From Cryptomeria japonica (lineage: Eukaryota > Streptophyta > Pinopsida > Cupressales > Cupressaceae), in the NCBI RefSeq assembly GCF_030272615.1, contig NC_081406.1, forward strand, positions 138,739,361 to 138,803,360: DNA of 64,000 nucleotides, in the 5' to 3' direction. Positions within the stretch are counted from its first letter, which is position 1. Each line of letters begins with the position of its first letter. Made by a program: the position numbers and the translations under genes. Shown here one piece after another: positions 1-12,054 of this stretch. Below the pieces are notes generated by a model that was not told where the DNA came from, made no database searches, and was given only the letters and a program-made list of their open reading frames with translations.

Positions 1-490
1 CATTTCCCTCTTTTTTCTGTGTGTAGGTTGTAGGTGTGCAGTTATAATTGCAGGTTTGGGCTTCATTTTCAAAGACAGAAAAACCCTTTTCGACGCACGG
101 ATTTTTCAAAAGATCATGTGCAACTTACACACAGTCCTTGCAACTTTTGCTCAGATTTGCAGGGAAGTTTCATCTCAACATTCGATCTATAGCTAATTCC
201 AGGTGCACAACTTCATCTCACATCTCTATCTCAAGATATAATCGTTTCTTTGTCATTTCTGCACTTAGTCTTAATTTGCTTAATTAAACTTGTCTATTAT
301 ATAAGAGGGTTAATTTACTTTCCTAATACTTTCCAAACATTACTACATTTCACTTAGAATTCAATCTCTTACCATTGGGGATTGGATCTAGTGAATTCAA
401 CCCCTCTTTTAAATGTAATGTGTGTGAAAAATTGGAGGGAATCCTTTGTGAAACTTTCATCCCTCTTTTGAGGGGAGTAAAGATTTCCAC
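1..490. other. Unassigned AT-rich sequence
   Basis: I see no supported gene here. The stretch lies just upstream of a copia RNase H tail but reads in no recognisable pol frame, so it is either foreign sequence joined to the copia fragment or too decayed to recognise. Confidence 0.4.
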
Positions 491-519
491 TTGATCTCCC
501 CTCATCATTTTTCACCATA

Positions 520-770
520 TTACATATATTGTAACAATTCAAGTTCTATCAATATTTCAAAGGATCCGGTGTTGCATTCTAAAACAAAGCATTTGTCTAT
601 AGTGTATCATTTCTTGAGGGAGAAGGTCAATGACGAGGAAGTCAAATTGGAATATGTATCTATAAAGGATCATATTGTAGATATTTTCACTAAGCCTTTG
701 CCTGCAGATACATTTGCTTATTTGAGAGACAAGTTAGGGTCTTTGCCCCTTCTGTTGAGAACTAAATGCG
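520..770 (+). pseudogene. Ty1/copia RNase H C-terminus (remnant)
   Basis: The plus frame reads the typical end of a copia polyprotein: a CNNSSSINISKDPVLHSKTK segment, then HFLREKV, VKLEYVSIKD and DIFTKPLP. These are the last RNase H motifs before the polyprotein stop. Only this tail is present; RT, integrase and gag lie outside the window or are lost. It is followed by about 300 bases of copia-type 3' untranslated sequence, a polypurine tract and an LTR, so orientation and family are secure. The open frame runs on to 973 but beyond about 770 has no conserved motif. Confidence 0.85.
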
Positions 771-1061
771 AGGAGTTGCTACTACTTAGTCGGAGTAGTC
801 AATGTGTGGTTCAGATTTTCAGTTGTGGGTTTATCCTAAGGGGAAGATTGTGCTTCTTAGCAGATGAGTTTAGGGGGAGAGAGTATGATTTGAATGTTGT
901 CTTTGGCATTGCTGTCAAAGAGGGAGAGAGCCATGTGAAAACTGCTTTATCTTTGGAGCTTTGTTGTGTATGATCTTAGGGGGAGTTTGTTGCAGATTGC
1001 TGATGATGATTTATTTCCTTTGCATTGCTTGTTTTTCACATTCATATGTTTCCATCAATGC

Positions 1062-1074
1062 CAAAGGGGGAGAT
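1062..1074 (+). other. Polypurine tract of the copia element
   Basis: The sequence caaagggggagat sits directly before TGTTGG, the canonical copia 3' LTR junction. It would prime plus-strand DNA synthesis. Confidence 0.8.
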
Positions 1075-2427
1075 TGTTGGATATTGCTTCTGCTAGGATA
1101 TGTTGTTGTCATTGATGTCAACATATTCCTGTGTTGCAGAGATCTATTTGGTGTTTTGGTGATTGCATTGCATTGATTTAGTTGGATTGAGGATTTGTGG
1201 TTCAATAATGAAGTATCTTCAATATCTTTATTTAATTCTTTATTGGTTTTAGTGATCCAAGAGATTGCTCGATCACATTATTTGATCCAATTTATAGTTT
1301 AGTCTTTCTGTGCACTGGTTGATAGATTGGTGTTTGATTCCGTGAGATCCGGTATGATCATATATTTGGTTGCAGATTTGGGAGAATGTTTTTGGTGTTC
1401 ATGTGTATCCTCAAATCAAATGGTTCACGATTTGGTGCTTTGCAAGCTATCTTTCTAATCCGAATTGTTGTTGTTGAGCGTTCCTGTTAGTTAGCGTGTT
1501 GATCAATGAAGATTTGCATAAGTGGTGTTGGTGCAACTATTTTGAATGGTTCTAATGTGCTTGTTGGTGTTTATTGATCGTTTCCTATTTGTTTTATTGG
1601 TCCACATTGATTCTTGTGTGCGTTCTTGGTGGTTTTGTTGATGCGGTGATATTCTTTGTGTTATGAGGTATTCTTGATGGTGTAACGTGTTGCGGTTGAT
1701 CTTGGCAAGAAATCCGGTGGTGATGCGTGTTTGGAAATTTGATTTAGGTCCATGTTATGTCATGTATATCATTATATTGGTCTGGTGGTTCATTTATGTA
1801 TCGTGTGATGTGATTTTGTAATTGAGAGTTGAGGGTTTGGCTGACCTTGTATTCAAGGTTGATGATTTGTATAAATAGGTGGTATAGTCATGTAATTTAG
1901 GTGTCGATGTTGTGTCTGCATTATTAGAGAGTGGTATATGTGGTGCTTAAGCGAATTTATCCTTCGGTGTGGAGTATTGAGCATAGATTGTTGCAGTGAA
2001 GACAAATGTTCTTAACTGAAACTGCCATCAGGCATAAGGAGATGTTATATTTGCAGTTCATGTAATCCGGATTGTAGTCTGAATCTCATTGTAAGGTAGT
2101 GAGCCTTCCCTAAGGGTTTCAGTCTTCTGGGTCATCTTATTTTGAGAAGTGAGCTCTAGACAGCGTGCTTGAATGTATGTGAATTCCACATTGTAATATT
2201 TATACATACTACTGCAGAGTATCATCTTATTGTGGGTTGGTTCCCATCGTGGTTTTTCTCTTAACTGAGTTTTCCATGTCAAAATCTTGGTGTTATGTGT
2301 GTTGGTGCTATTGTGTTTATCTTTATTCTTGCTACAGTTTTTTAGATCCGAATTTGGGCTTAAATTGTTTAATTTGGTGAAAATTGATTAGCCCCCCCCC
2401 AGTTTTCCTTCTTGGTTGTTGCTAACA
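1075..2427 (+). repeat. Copia 3' LTR (about 1.35 kb)
   Basis: It begins TGTTGG directly after the polypurine tract and is best closed at 2427 by CTAACA, an imperfect inverted match to the start. A TATA-like box lies at 1870-1877 (tataaata), about 560 bases before the proposed end. A C-rich run near 2394-2400 is typical of U5 ends in this group of plant copia elements. The partner 5' LTR is outside the window, so the end cannot be confirmed by a target-site duplication. Confidence 0.65.
1870..1877 (+). promoter_or_regulatory. TATA-like box in copia LTR
   Basis: tataaata within a TG...CA-bounded LTR; by position it would be the U3 promoter. Prediction from sequence only. Confidence 0.4.
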
Positions 2428-2795
2428 AGGTTCACTTAGTGAACCTGGGTTATATCATGTTCGTTGATGGCATACAAAAGAATCCCCCTATTTTCAAAAA
2501 TATTGCCGTAAACTCCTTTTTTGTCACCCCCTCCTAATACAGAACACAAATTTTCACCAGATAGGAAATATATTGAGCTCATTTTTTTGGATATTAAACA
2601 CCTCAATATGAATGCACGTGATATAACATTGCTTAGCCAATGAAGCCCATGTGATTCCTATATATCCAACCATTATGACAAATTAGAATACACCTACCTT
2701 ATGCTAACCATGAACATCGTAGTTGCTTGCTCAAGTTGCACCAAATCCTAACAATAAGCCTATCCAACATGCTTACTCTAACAAGACAACATGAT
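2428..2795. other. Junction between copia LTR and gypsy pol
   Basis: There is no supported gene. The right part is probably decayed gypsy pol upstream of the recognisable RT, because the RT-proximal frame fades in gradually near 2800. No LTR or primer-binding site for that gypsy element is visible. Confidence 0.35.
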
Positions 2796-5209
2796 ATGAA
2801 GGAAATTAATCCAAGCTTATGCATGCATAGAATATTTATTAGTGAAGGTTCTAGATCAGTGAGGCAACCATAGAGATGAATGAATCCAACACTCAGAGAC
2901 ATAGTGAAGTTTGAATTGGAAAATCTCCTTGATGTAGGATTTATATACCCCATATCAGACAATGAATGGGTATCAACCTTTGTAATTGTGCCAAATGAAG
3001 GAGGCAAGTGTCAAGTGTGTGTAGGCTATAAGGAATTGAATGCAACCACAAGAAACTATCACTTTCCATTTCTCTTTATTGATTAAGTCTTGGATTCATT
3101 CTGTAAAAATGTGTTTCTCCTTTCTAGCTAGATTCAATGGATACAATTAGATAAAAAATAGCCCTTGAAGGTTAAGACAAGACCACCATCACATGTCCAT
3201 TGGGGACATGTGCCTATTTAGTGCCTCTATTTGGATTATGGAATACACCAACTACATTTTAAAGAGTTGTCTTAAGCATCTTCCCAAACTTCGCTCATGA
3301 TACCATGCAGATCTATATGGATGATTTAATAACTTATGGTAATAATTATGAGGAAGTATTAGCAAATCTAGAGAAGGTACTTCAATGGTGTCAAGATAAC
3401 AACCTCTCTCTCAGCCATGAAAAGTGTTGTATGCTAATGGAAGAGGGAGTTGTTGTTAGACATTTTGTCTTACACAATGCAATCCAAGTTGGTCTAGAAA
3501 AAAATGCAATCATCTCAAAGATTCTAGTGCGACAAAAATAAAGAGATGTCAGGGGTTTCCTAGGCCATGCTAGATACTATAGGAACCTCATTAAGGAATT
3601 CAGTAAAAAAAAATCACCCTCTATTTACATTGCTTACAAAAGAGGTAGAGTTTGAGTGGACTGCAAGTTGCCAACAAGCCATTGAATCACATTATTTTTC
3701 TTTGACAAAAGCACTAGTACTCAGAGATCTTGATTGGACTCTTCCTTTTCACATACACATGAATGCCTCTGACTTTGCAATTGGCGCATTCTTGGGTCTA
3801 AAGGAAGATAATCTTTAATATGTAATTTACTATATTAGTAAGAATTTGCAAGGTGTTGAGGGCAATTATATAGTTACAGACAAAGAGATGCTTGTTGTCA
3901 TTTATACCATAAATAAATTTAGACACTATCATTGGATACCCTATTTTCATTCATACTAATCATGCAACAATTCATTATTTATTGAAAAAACTAGTGGTAA
4001 GCGGACAACTTGTCAAATCGCTACTATTGTTTTGAGAGTTTAACATCACCATTCTTGACAAGTATGGAAAGGCTAATATGGTAGCAAATTTATTTTCTAG
4101 ATTGACAACCTCAACAGATGATCCAGTGGTGGATGACTCTTTTCCAAATTATCATCTCTTTGCCTTATCAATTTATACCCCATAGCTTGTAGATATTGCT
4201 AGCTATATAGATGGAGGTAAACCACCTCCACATCTGTCACTCAAGGAGAAAAAGCAACTAGTCTACCACAAATCTTCCTATTCTTGGATAGTTGGATACC
4301 TATTTTATACTATACCTAACAATATCATGCATAGATGTATTAGAGAGGGTGAGACATTTGATGTCCTTAAAGCATGCCATGATGAACCATGTGGAGGCCA
4401 TTTTGCAGTCAAAAGGATAACTATCAAGATACTTAATGCTGGCTATTAGTGGCCTACTATACATAGAGATGGTGTCCAACATACAAGGAGATGTGATCAC
4501 TGTGAAAGGATGGGAAGGACCACCAGAAGTAATGAAATTCCACTTCAACCCCAACTAGCATTTGTACCATTTGAAAAGTGGGGTATATATTTTGTTAGAT
4601 AAATTAAACTTACATCTAAGAACAAGGCTTACATTCTAGTGTACAATGATTACCTAACCAAATGGGCAGAATTCAAGGCCTTTTAAGACTGTTAGTGATA
4701 CCAAAGTTTCCCAATTCCCATATAACAAGTTATTCGGTAGGTATGGTGTTCTTCATGATATAGTAATTGATCAAGGTCCATAATTCACCTGTGATTTAAT
4801 AGCACAATTGGCCAAGGCATTTAAAATCAAACATAAAAAATCCACCCCCTATCATCCACAATCAAATGGTCAAGTAGAGGTTACCGACAGAGAATTGGAA
4901 GGCATTCTAAGTAAGACTATTTGAATACATGGAAAAATTGGGCTGCCATACTGCCTGAAGAAGTTTAGGCATATAGAACAACATGAAAGACGATGACAAG
5001 TTTTACATCCTACAAGATTTTGTATGGAAAGAAGGAAGTACTCGCAATTGAGTTTGAAATTTTAAACATCAAGGACAATAGTGGAGTTAGATATAAATCT
5101 CTACCAAGCTCAAAATGATAGGTTGCATCAATTTAATGCACCTGATGAGATGCGAATGGAAGCAATGGAATTTATTGAGATTTTTTCAAAATTAGAGGAG
5201 CAAATGACA
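2796..5209 (+). pseudogene. Ty3/gypsy (Tat/Athila-like) pol remnant: RT, RNase H, integrase
   Basis: Broken plus-strand frames give a gypsy pol in normal order. RT starts near 2800 (EGSRSVRQP, then MNPTLRDIVKFELENLLDVG and IYPISDNEW), and its active site reads YMDD at about 3313-3324. The RT/RNase H connection (GFLGHARYYRNLI) is near 3555, and RNase H has HMNASDFAIGAFLG near 3760-3800. Integrase follows: GGHFAVKR, a C-x2-C finger half near 4495-4510, WGIYFV, YNDYLTKWAEF, DQGP and STPYHPQSNGQVEV near 4840-4880. Many stops and frameshifts show it is long dead. RT wording resembles Tat/Athila elements, and the extra ORF after pol (6.3-9.1 kb) supports Tat. It is cut after integrase by an oppositely oriented LTR. 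Confidence 0.85.
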
Positions 5210-6284
5210 TGATTGGTGTATCAAAACCAAAGAGTTTAAGGAGGGGGACTAGGAGTTTATGTGAATCAGTGATAGCAAAAACAATAACACTTTAAACCTA
5301 AACCGGTAAAAACATTTAACAAGTTTACTTATGACTTTGCATGCAATCCAAAGTGTTATAAACGCATTCACAACAAGACACTCACCATAACACAAGTAAT
5401 TATATTGGGAAAAATAAAAGTGAGATGGAACTCACAAGTTAACTATCTGCAGAAATAGGTAATTGATCGGTTAAGGTCTACAAAGTGCTCTGTTAGGAGC
5501 GAATCCTATTAAAGATCCCAAAGCCCTGTTAGGAGCTATACATGGTTAAAGGTATTCTCAGTGGATGACTTAGATCCAAGTTAATGAATCACCTTGTTAG
5601 AGGATTTCTACAATGAAGCTTGTTAGAGCTTACCCGGTTAGTGGATTTAACTACTGTAGTGATTAGAAAACAACAAGTGGTATGATCTAGGAATAACACA
5701 TTCTTCTTGTATAGATCCTTTGCTGCTCACTCAATACTACATCAACAACATACTCTGCAACTCCTTCAATAAATCATATCAACATCAACTCATAACACAA
5801 CTTGTATCTTGCATATGAAAATAACTCATCACAATGTCTTTTTATAGACATTAGATTTCATGTCGGCTCAAGAACCTCAACACAATTTCCTAGGTTCAGT
5901 GTATCTGGACAATCTTCCATAACACATCACAAATCACCGCCAAAAACGTCAGTTGGTGGTAGCACATCACAACCGGTGATATCTCATCACATAATCAGGG
6001 AAACCGGTTGGAACACCGATGTCGGTTGAGTGTTGACCACTTCCAACTCATATACTCATTGTTTCCATTCACACCTTGTCGCTCTCCGCTGCATCTCGAA
6101 ATTGGTGACAGTGAAATAGACCAAAACCGATTGTCTTAACTACATATACTGGTTAGACTTACTCTATACATATGATATTGGTTTACAATATGAAGGCTTA
6201 GGAGTAGTACCGGTTTGACTTAACTAAGATGACTATGACAATATGAACATATGTGTGTGTGTATATGTGCCATCAATGACAACA
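5210..6284 (-). repeat. Inverted copia-type solo LTR inserted in gypsy element
   Basis: Read on the minus strand it starts TGTTGTCATTGATGGCAC at 6284, close in wording to the copia LTR near 1097 (TGTTGTCATTGATGTC). It contains several accggt/aaccgg words and ends in a C-rich U5-like segment, with CA at about 5210. There is no coding sequence and no partner LTR. I could not find a clean 5-bp target duplication, so the left end may be off by tens of bases (5260 is an alternative). Confidence 0.5.
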
Positions 6285-9098
6285 CATAAAGTCATCCAAT
6301 ACAAAAATCATCATCAAGCCAATAGTGGGATGGATACATTATGCTTTGTGGTTGATAGAATATAATGATGAGAAGACAAGAATTTGCAGAAACCTTTTGT
6401 AACAATGAAGCCATTGTCAAAGGACTAAGGGTTGATGCATCAGAGGTCGCCTTTTCAAAAGTGACTATTCTTCCATGGACTAGAGAAGAATTTCCAACAT
6501 CTCCATATGCAATGTTAGTAAGAGCATAATTTGACTACCTTGATGAGAATTTCGATTCAAACTCTTAGGGCACTCAACGAGTTACTTTGCCTCAACTCTA
6601 GAGAGAGGTGGTATCCTAGATTATCAGACATTTAACTTGTCATGGCAGCCACTCTTTTCTCTATATTGTACATTTTAAGCTGATGAGTCATCTTCATCAT
6701 AATAGGTTAGTCACTGTGTCAAACTACTTCCATCACATGTTGACAACAATGGGCATATAGAAAGAAGAGGAAATCCTATTCCTTGTCACATTATTGTTTA
6801 ATTGTTCTTCTAGTGAAAATGAGATTATCTTCTCAGTTTCAGAATGCTAGCTGACACGAGTTTAAAGAATGGGATAATATTTATAATAGGATTTTAAGAA
6901 ATGTTCGAGAAAATGTAAATGATAGGGTTGAAGGGTTTGGAATAATTTAGAGGGAAGAAGGCTAGACAAGAGAGGTAGAAGAATTGGAAACCCTCGTAGG
7001 ATAAACATCAAGAGTTAATGAGGGTAACATACCATCTTCTTCCTGACCTACCCAAAATGCTAGGATGTCAAAGATGAAAGAATTGAAATATTAAAGTGAT
7101 TTTGACACTGAACAAACAACTTCACTCGTAGCATCAGTGAAAACACCTGCAAATTCTAGAAAAATCCCCATTTCATCCTCAAAACAAAGCCCTAGGCCTT
7201 CCAACTCACTTACAAATAAGAAAAGAAAAGAACCTGCCTCCTCTAAGACATCAAAACATAAGAAGAAAAATATTGACCTATGGACTAAAAATCATGTTTC
7301 AAAAAGGTAGAGAGTTGTAAACGAAGCTAGGAAGGTATCAAAAAGAGGGTCTGAAAATGGGAAATCTAAAGAAAACTTTGACACCCAAAAATTGAGAGGA
7401 AGTCTTAGTATAAGAATCCCAAAGAAAATGGGCTTCATGAGCCATAGAGACTGGAGAGACCCTATAATTGTCTCTCCAAGAAGGGGATTTCATCTAAACA
7501 AGAACCTCTCATACAAGATATTGTACATATTGATACTGATTTAGAGAGGATATACTTGTTTAGGGACCATGAGAATATTAATGGAGATGAAGGGATACCA
7601 GAAAGGAAACCCACTAGAGAAAAGGTACACAAGGGGCAAGAACTATATGATTTTGGTCATGGGATTCGAGATGATGACCCCTTCGACGTAAAGAAAAATT
7701 CCACCAAAACACTAAGCCTAGTACAATAGGGGATAATACCCCCAATGGAGGACTATGATGGAAATAATGACATTGATGTAGGGTCCAATATCTCTATTGG
7801 TCCATAATACACCCTGGAAGGGAAGAAATAGAATGATGAGCTGCAAGCAGCTCTTAAAAGGATAAAAGATTTGGAACAACCTTTGGTAGAGCCCAAAGAT
7901 AGGGAGATGGGGATAAAGGGCAAAGTGAGAGAGATGGAGACACAATTGACTCTCCAACAGTAAGAAAGGGTAGGATTGGATAAGCTATCCAATGTGGCTA
8001 TTGTAGAGCTATAAAATAAAGGATATCCTATTGTTATAGAGAATGATACAACAGTACCACTCACCACACTCACCCTCAATATTGCCTTGTGGAAAGAACA
8101 CTTGAAATTTGAGTGGCCAAGAATCACTGGGAGAAGGAAAAGCAATCACTCAAGGTTGGGTGTGAAGAAAAATTAGGAGATAAATACATAGAGGACAATA
8201 AATTGATTGTCAACCTAGAGAAGATGGTTGATTTGGCCAATCAACTCACAAGTTGTTGACCTGCTGCTAGAGTCCACGACCTACATTTACAAGAGAATTT
8301 TTTTTGCTTCCATATTAGTCAAATGCTTAGAAATGCACACATATATCATTTCACCTAATTCATTACTCTTTTCCTACTACAAAGCAACCTTGACCACATG
8401 AGACTAGATGTGTCAATTCTACCTACACAATCAGACAATTCCCTACAATACCACTTGGAATCCCTTACTTTGTGTGGTAGATGTGTAGTTAAAAGAGATA
8501 ACATCCCATTTAAGGAATGAGCAAGAGAAAGGAGAACTATATTATCTATGTCAAGAAAGAGAAAAGTAACATCCATTAATGATCAGAGCCGAGTGTGATG
8601 AGCCAATTAAAATTGTGGTTGAATGGTTCAGGATGACCAATAGGCTAGAGGTTGCAATAAAAAAACATGAATGTAGAGAACATGACTATCATAGGTTCAC
8701 AATTTTTATGCAAGAGACTCCAAAGGAAAAGAACCTAGTACATTGTCAACACAAGTGGTCATAGTTGTCCCAAGAACTCAAACAAAGGGAACCGCATTCC
8801 CTTTATAATTTTATTGCCTTGGAGTGGAAAGCACACAAATATATGAAGGCCTCAAAGGATACAAAATCATCTTGGATTCCACTCAAATTCCATCCTCCTC
8901 TCCCTCTCTATCTAGTACCATATTGGACCAAAAGATAGATGCTTGACATCACAAAGGAAAGGGACCATTGGGACTGGATTACAAAAGACAAAGGTTTCTA
9001 TTTACAACAATTATTAGGAGTTACCGAGTCCATAAATTACATTTTAGATGTCCTAGGATTTAATCTTAGGATTTGGTTTGCTTGAGGATAAGAAAAGG
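6285..9098 (+). pseudogene. Gypsy third ORF downstream of pol (decayed)
   Basis: This stretch between integrase and the 3' LTR contains many short plus-strand open segments with one composition: K/R/S-rich near 7080-7480 (SSKQSPRPSNSLTNKKRKEP), then E/K-rich coiled-coil-like near 7800-8230, then a better conserved block at 8579-9060. That block includes VEWFRMTNRLEVAIKKHECR and IALEWKAHKYMKAS. It matches what is known of Tat-lineage elements, which often carry an extra ORF after pol. I recognise no enzymatic motif. Multiple stops make it a pseudogene. Confidence 0.5.
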
Positions 9099-9112
9099 GC
9101 AAAGTTGGGAGG
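9099..9112 (+). other. Polypurine tract of the gypsy element
   Basis: gcaaagttgggagg lies directly before TGTGATGAGTC, a typical plant gypsy PPT/LTR junction. Confidence 0.6.
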
Positions 9113-10513
9113 TGTGATGAGTCTTGGGATTGTCCTGGTTTACGCATTTCCTACTACTTTTATTAAAATTATTATATGTTTTAATTATCCTTTGAATAAT
9201 ATTATCGCCTAGTTTATGGCATATACATGCCATGTTAATATGAAATACACTATTTATTTTTATAATTAGAATATGTTGTATATGATGATTTATGTGGATG
9301 AATTCTTATTATAAAGGACTAACATGTAGCTTGAAGGAACTACAACTAGCCTGTAGCTTGAGAGATCATTGTTCACCCACAGCTAAAGGAGATTCACCCT
9401 GTCAATTTGTGTGGAAGCAATCAAATATTACAGTGAGAAGCGTGGGCATGCTAAGTCTTTGATTGAATCTGACTACCAAACACACATAGAGAATTTGTAG
9501 TATCATGGATAAATATGAGGTTGTACCTCATAAATTTAGTTTAATGTACTTGTGTATGGTTCTAGTTTTGTGTTACTATCAAATAAAAGAATCTATTCTA
9601 GAATAGGACTTTTTTTATGTAGTCATTATTATAGTTTGGATAAGTCATCCTTAGTAGTAGGGATGAACAAAACATGTTTTAGGATTAGTCAAAGGTCATA
9701 AATGCTTTGCCCTCTCTTAGGTTTTTTTAAAATGGGAGAGTTTTGTTCAAGTTAATTCTGTTGTTACAATATACAATTTTCCTTCAATCAATTAATAGTT
9801 AATCATTATGATAATGAAGACTAGAATTTTTTAATCTCTATGAGTATCGTTGTTGTTGTTGAACTTATTAATATGAACGAACAATAATTATTACACTTTG
9901 AGTTAGCGTAGTGTTACTTTCTAGAGATTGCATTCCTCAAGATGACCATTTGAGGTAGTATGAATTTCCTCTTCTTTCTTTCAATTAGATTTGATTCATT
10001 TACATATGAATTAGTTAGATTAAGTATGTTACTCTCTTAATTGTGGTTACTTAGTTTATGGATTCAATTAATGTAGTCATTTAGTTCATAGAGTCTTGGT
10101 TGCAACCAAATTAGTATAATGTTACCTACAACCACTGCTGAGTCACTCTTCAAGTAACCCGTGATAACTATTGTATGATATGATTTCCATTTATTGCATT
10201 GTTACAATTTATTTAGTTAGTATTCCTTTCATGCAACGATATAAGGCTTGAGAAACCTCTACTACACATATAGTGCCAACATCATCCTAGAGTTACATCC
10301 CTAGTCGATAATTCGATGAGCCTTCACTTAGGACATTTGGTTACCTTGTTGGACACTTTGACTGGGTTGAGTGCATGATATTTTGCACTGACCATATGTA
10401 TATAGTGGAGACCACTCACTAGGCACCCTTGTCTAGAGTGTTTCTAATGAATTTGTAGTATTTCTTTGTGTTTGGGTCATGATCACTTTTTTTTTTGTCT
10501 TTTGTCTCTGTCA
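9113..10513 (+). repeat. Gypsy 3' LTR (end approximate)
   Basis: It starts TGTGATGAG right after the PPT. The sequence is noncoding and AT-rich. The right end is set at a CA near 10513 after a T-rich run; without the 5' LTR this is a guess. Confidence 0.45.
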
Positions 10514-11019
10514 GAAACCTGTAGCTAACCTGGATTTGCATACAAGAGGAGAAAAATAGTGTTTGGAGTTGTAAAGGGGTTTTCCTTTGTCAAACTTTAG
10601 GTTGGGACTCAACCCTAAAATAATGATGAATAGGAAATAAAATCCCGAATTGAAATGCTTGAATGGAAATGCTCAATTGAAATGATTATTCCTTCAATTG
10701 ATGATACAATTCTCTTAGGTCAAGTCCTCCATGTTTTGATGCAATAATATGATAAATCATCATAAAATCCATCATGAAATCATAATTGAAATATAATTAA
10801 AGATTCCTTGTTGTATCTTGTTGCTCCTTAAACTCAGATATGCTCTTGAAATGGAATAATTGCCCTAGGAAGGAAATAATGAGATGATAAAAGACGATGA
10901 AATGAATTAGGAGTGACATCTTATATAGGGATTTAAAAGTAAAATCACCTTTTGGCCAACTTAGAATAATCATTTTTTTGCATCAGAGATAATTATGGAA
11001 ATAGAAAGACCGACTCTTT
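10514..11019. other. Unassigned sequence between LTR-like repeats
   Basis: I see no gene. The segment contains short repeated words (gaaatgctt, aattgaaatg) like those at 12.5 kb, so it may be part of one LTR split by the repeat at 11020-12054. Confidence 0.3.
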
Positions 11020-12054
11020 TGTTAAAATATCTTGTCATTGATGTCAAATAAGAATCAAAATGAAACGATAATTTGTTTGCATGAATGATCACTATTATTA
11101 AACACCCAATAGAAAACATGAACACATGTTTGATGGAGTAATTGAAGGAAGTGATACTTGCTCAATTTATATGCATTGTTTGAATGCTTTGTAGCAGACT
11201 TAACTTGTGTGTGACTGGATCCTTTTCTTTTATACAATCTACATTGATGATCACAACATCGTTGTATGTATCAAATGCACATAAAGCTTTGTCATGTTAG
11301 ATGTTTCAAATGCATAGAAAGCATCATGCAAAAGGCATTTTTTTTAGAAGATTGAATATAATTGGCATATGGTTTGTTTGTCTAGAACAATATCATTTTT
11401 CAAAAATAAGTTTCAGTAAAACACAATTGGGTTGCACAGATGGATTGAAGGATCACTGTTCAAATTTCTTGGATGAAACATTTCAGAAGAAAAGAATGTT
11501 GTTCATAGTCTTTTTATCGGTTTGTGATTAGATATTCTTTATTGAAATTTTTTCTGATTGATCATCGTCTATAATAATATGTATATGCATAAGCATTTGA
11601 TAGTTTAAACATTTATAATTTTTGAAAGGATCTTTGATTGCTTAAATAAAATCCACGATGAAGGAGGTTTGGTGATAGTTATTAGTTGTGCAGATAGTTT
11701 ATGCTTTTCTATCAATACAAAGTTTTTTAATCCTTCATTGATTTCCATCAATGAATGAAGACTAGTTATTGTTATTTTGACTTGTTCAAATAAATAAATG
11801 ATAGTTAGATGATGTGGCATACCCATATGTAGGTTCAATGATAGTTGGCAATTGAGGTTGAAGTTAGTTGTAACTTCTTAACATATACTCATTTGATACC
11901 TTCCATTTATACATTCCTTCATTTAATTTATGAAAGAGTTGAGAGTGTGGAGTTTGTGGTGATTGGATGTGTAAGGCTTTTATATGTCTAGTAAAATTTG
12001 AAAAGAAAATTGTGTTGTGTAAAGAAGTATGCAATATATAAAAAGATCTAAATA
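11020..12054 (+). repeat. Dispersed LTR-like repeat, copy A
   Basis: It is collinear with 24979-25915 over about 1 kb with many substitutions and small indels. Both start TGTTAAAATAT followed by a CATTGATxTCAAATAAGAAT segment and share blocks such as AACACCCAATAGAAAACATG. They diverge after ...CTAAATA. The TG start and the copia-like opening suggest the left part of a copia LTR. Copy A is truncated on its right relative to copy B. Confidence 0.75.

Noticed and set aside
2394-2400. C homopolymer as a structural signal
   Set aside because: C-rich runs near the U5 end are common in plant copia LTRs and are explained by the LTR call.
3305-3541. Gypsy RT fragment with an intact YMDD as a functional RT
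   Set aside because: Stops and frameshifts lie on both sides, so no complete RT can be read.
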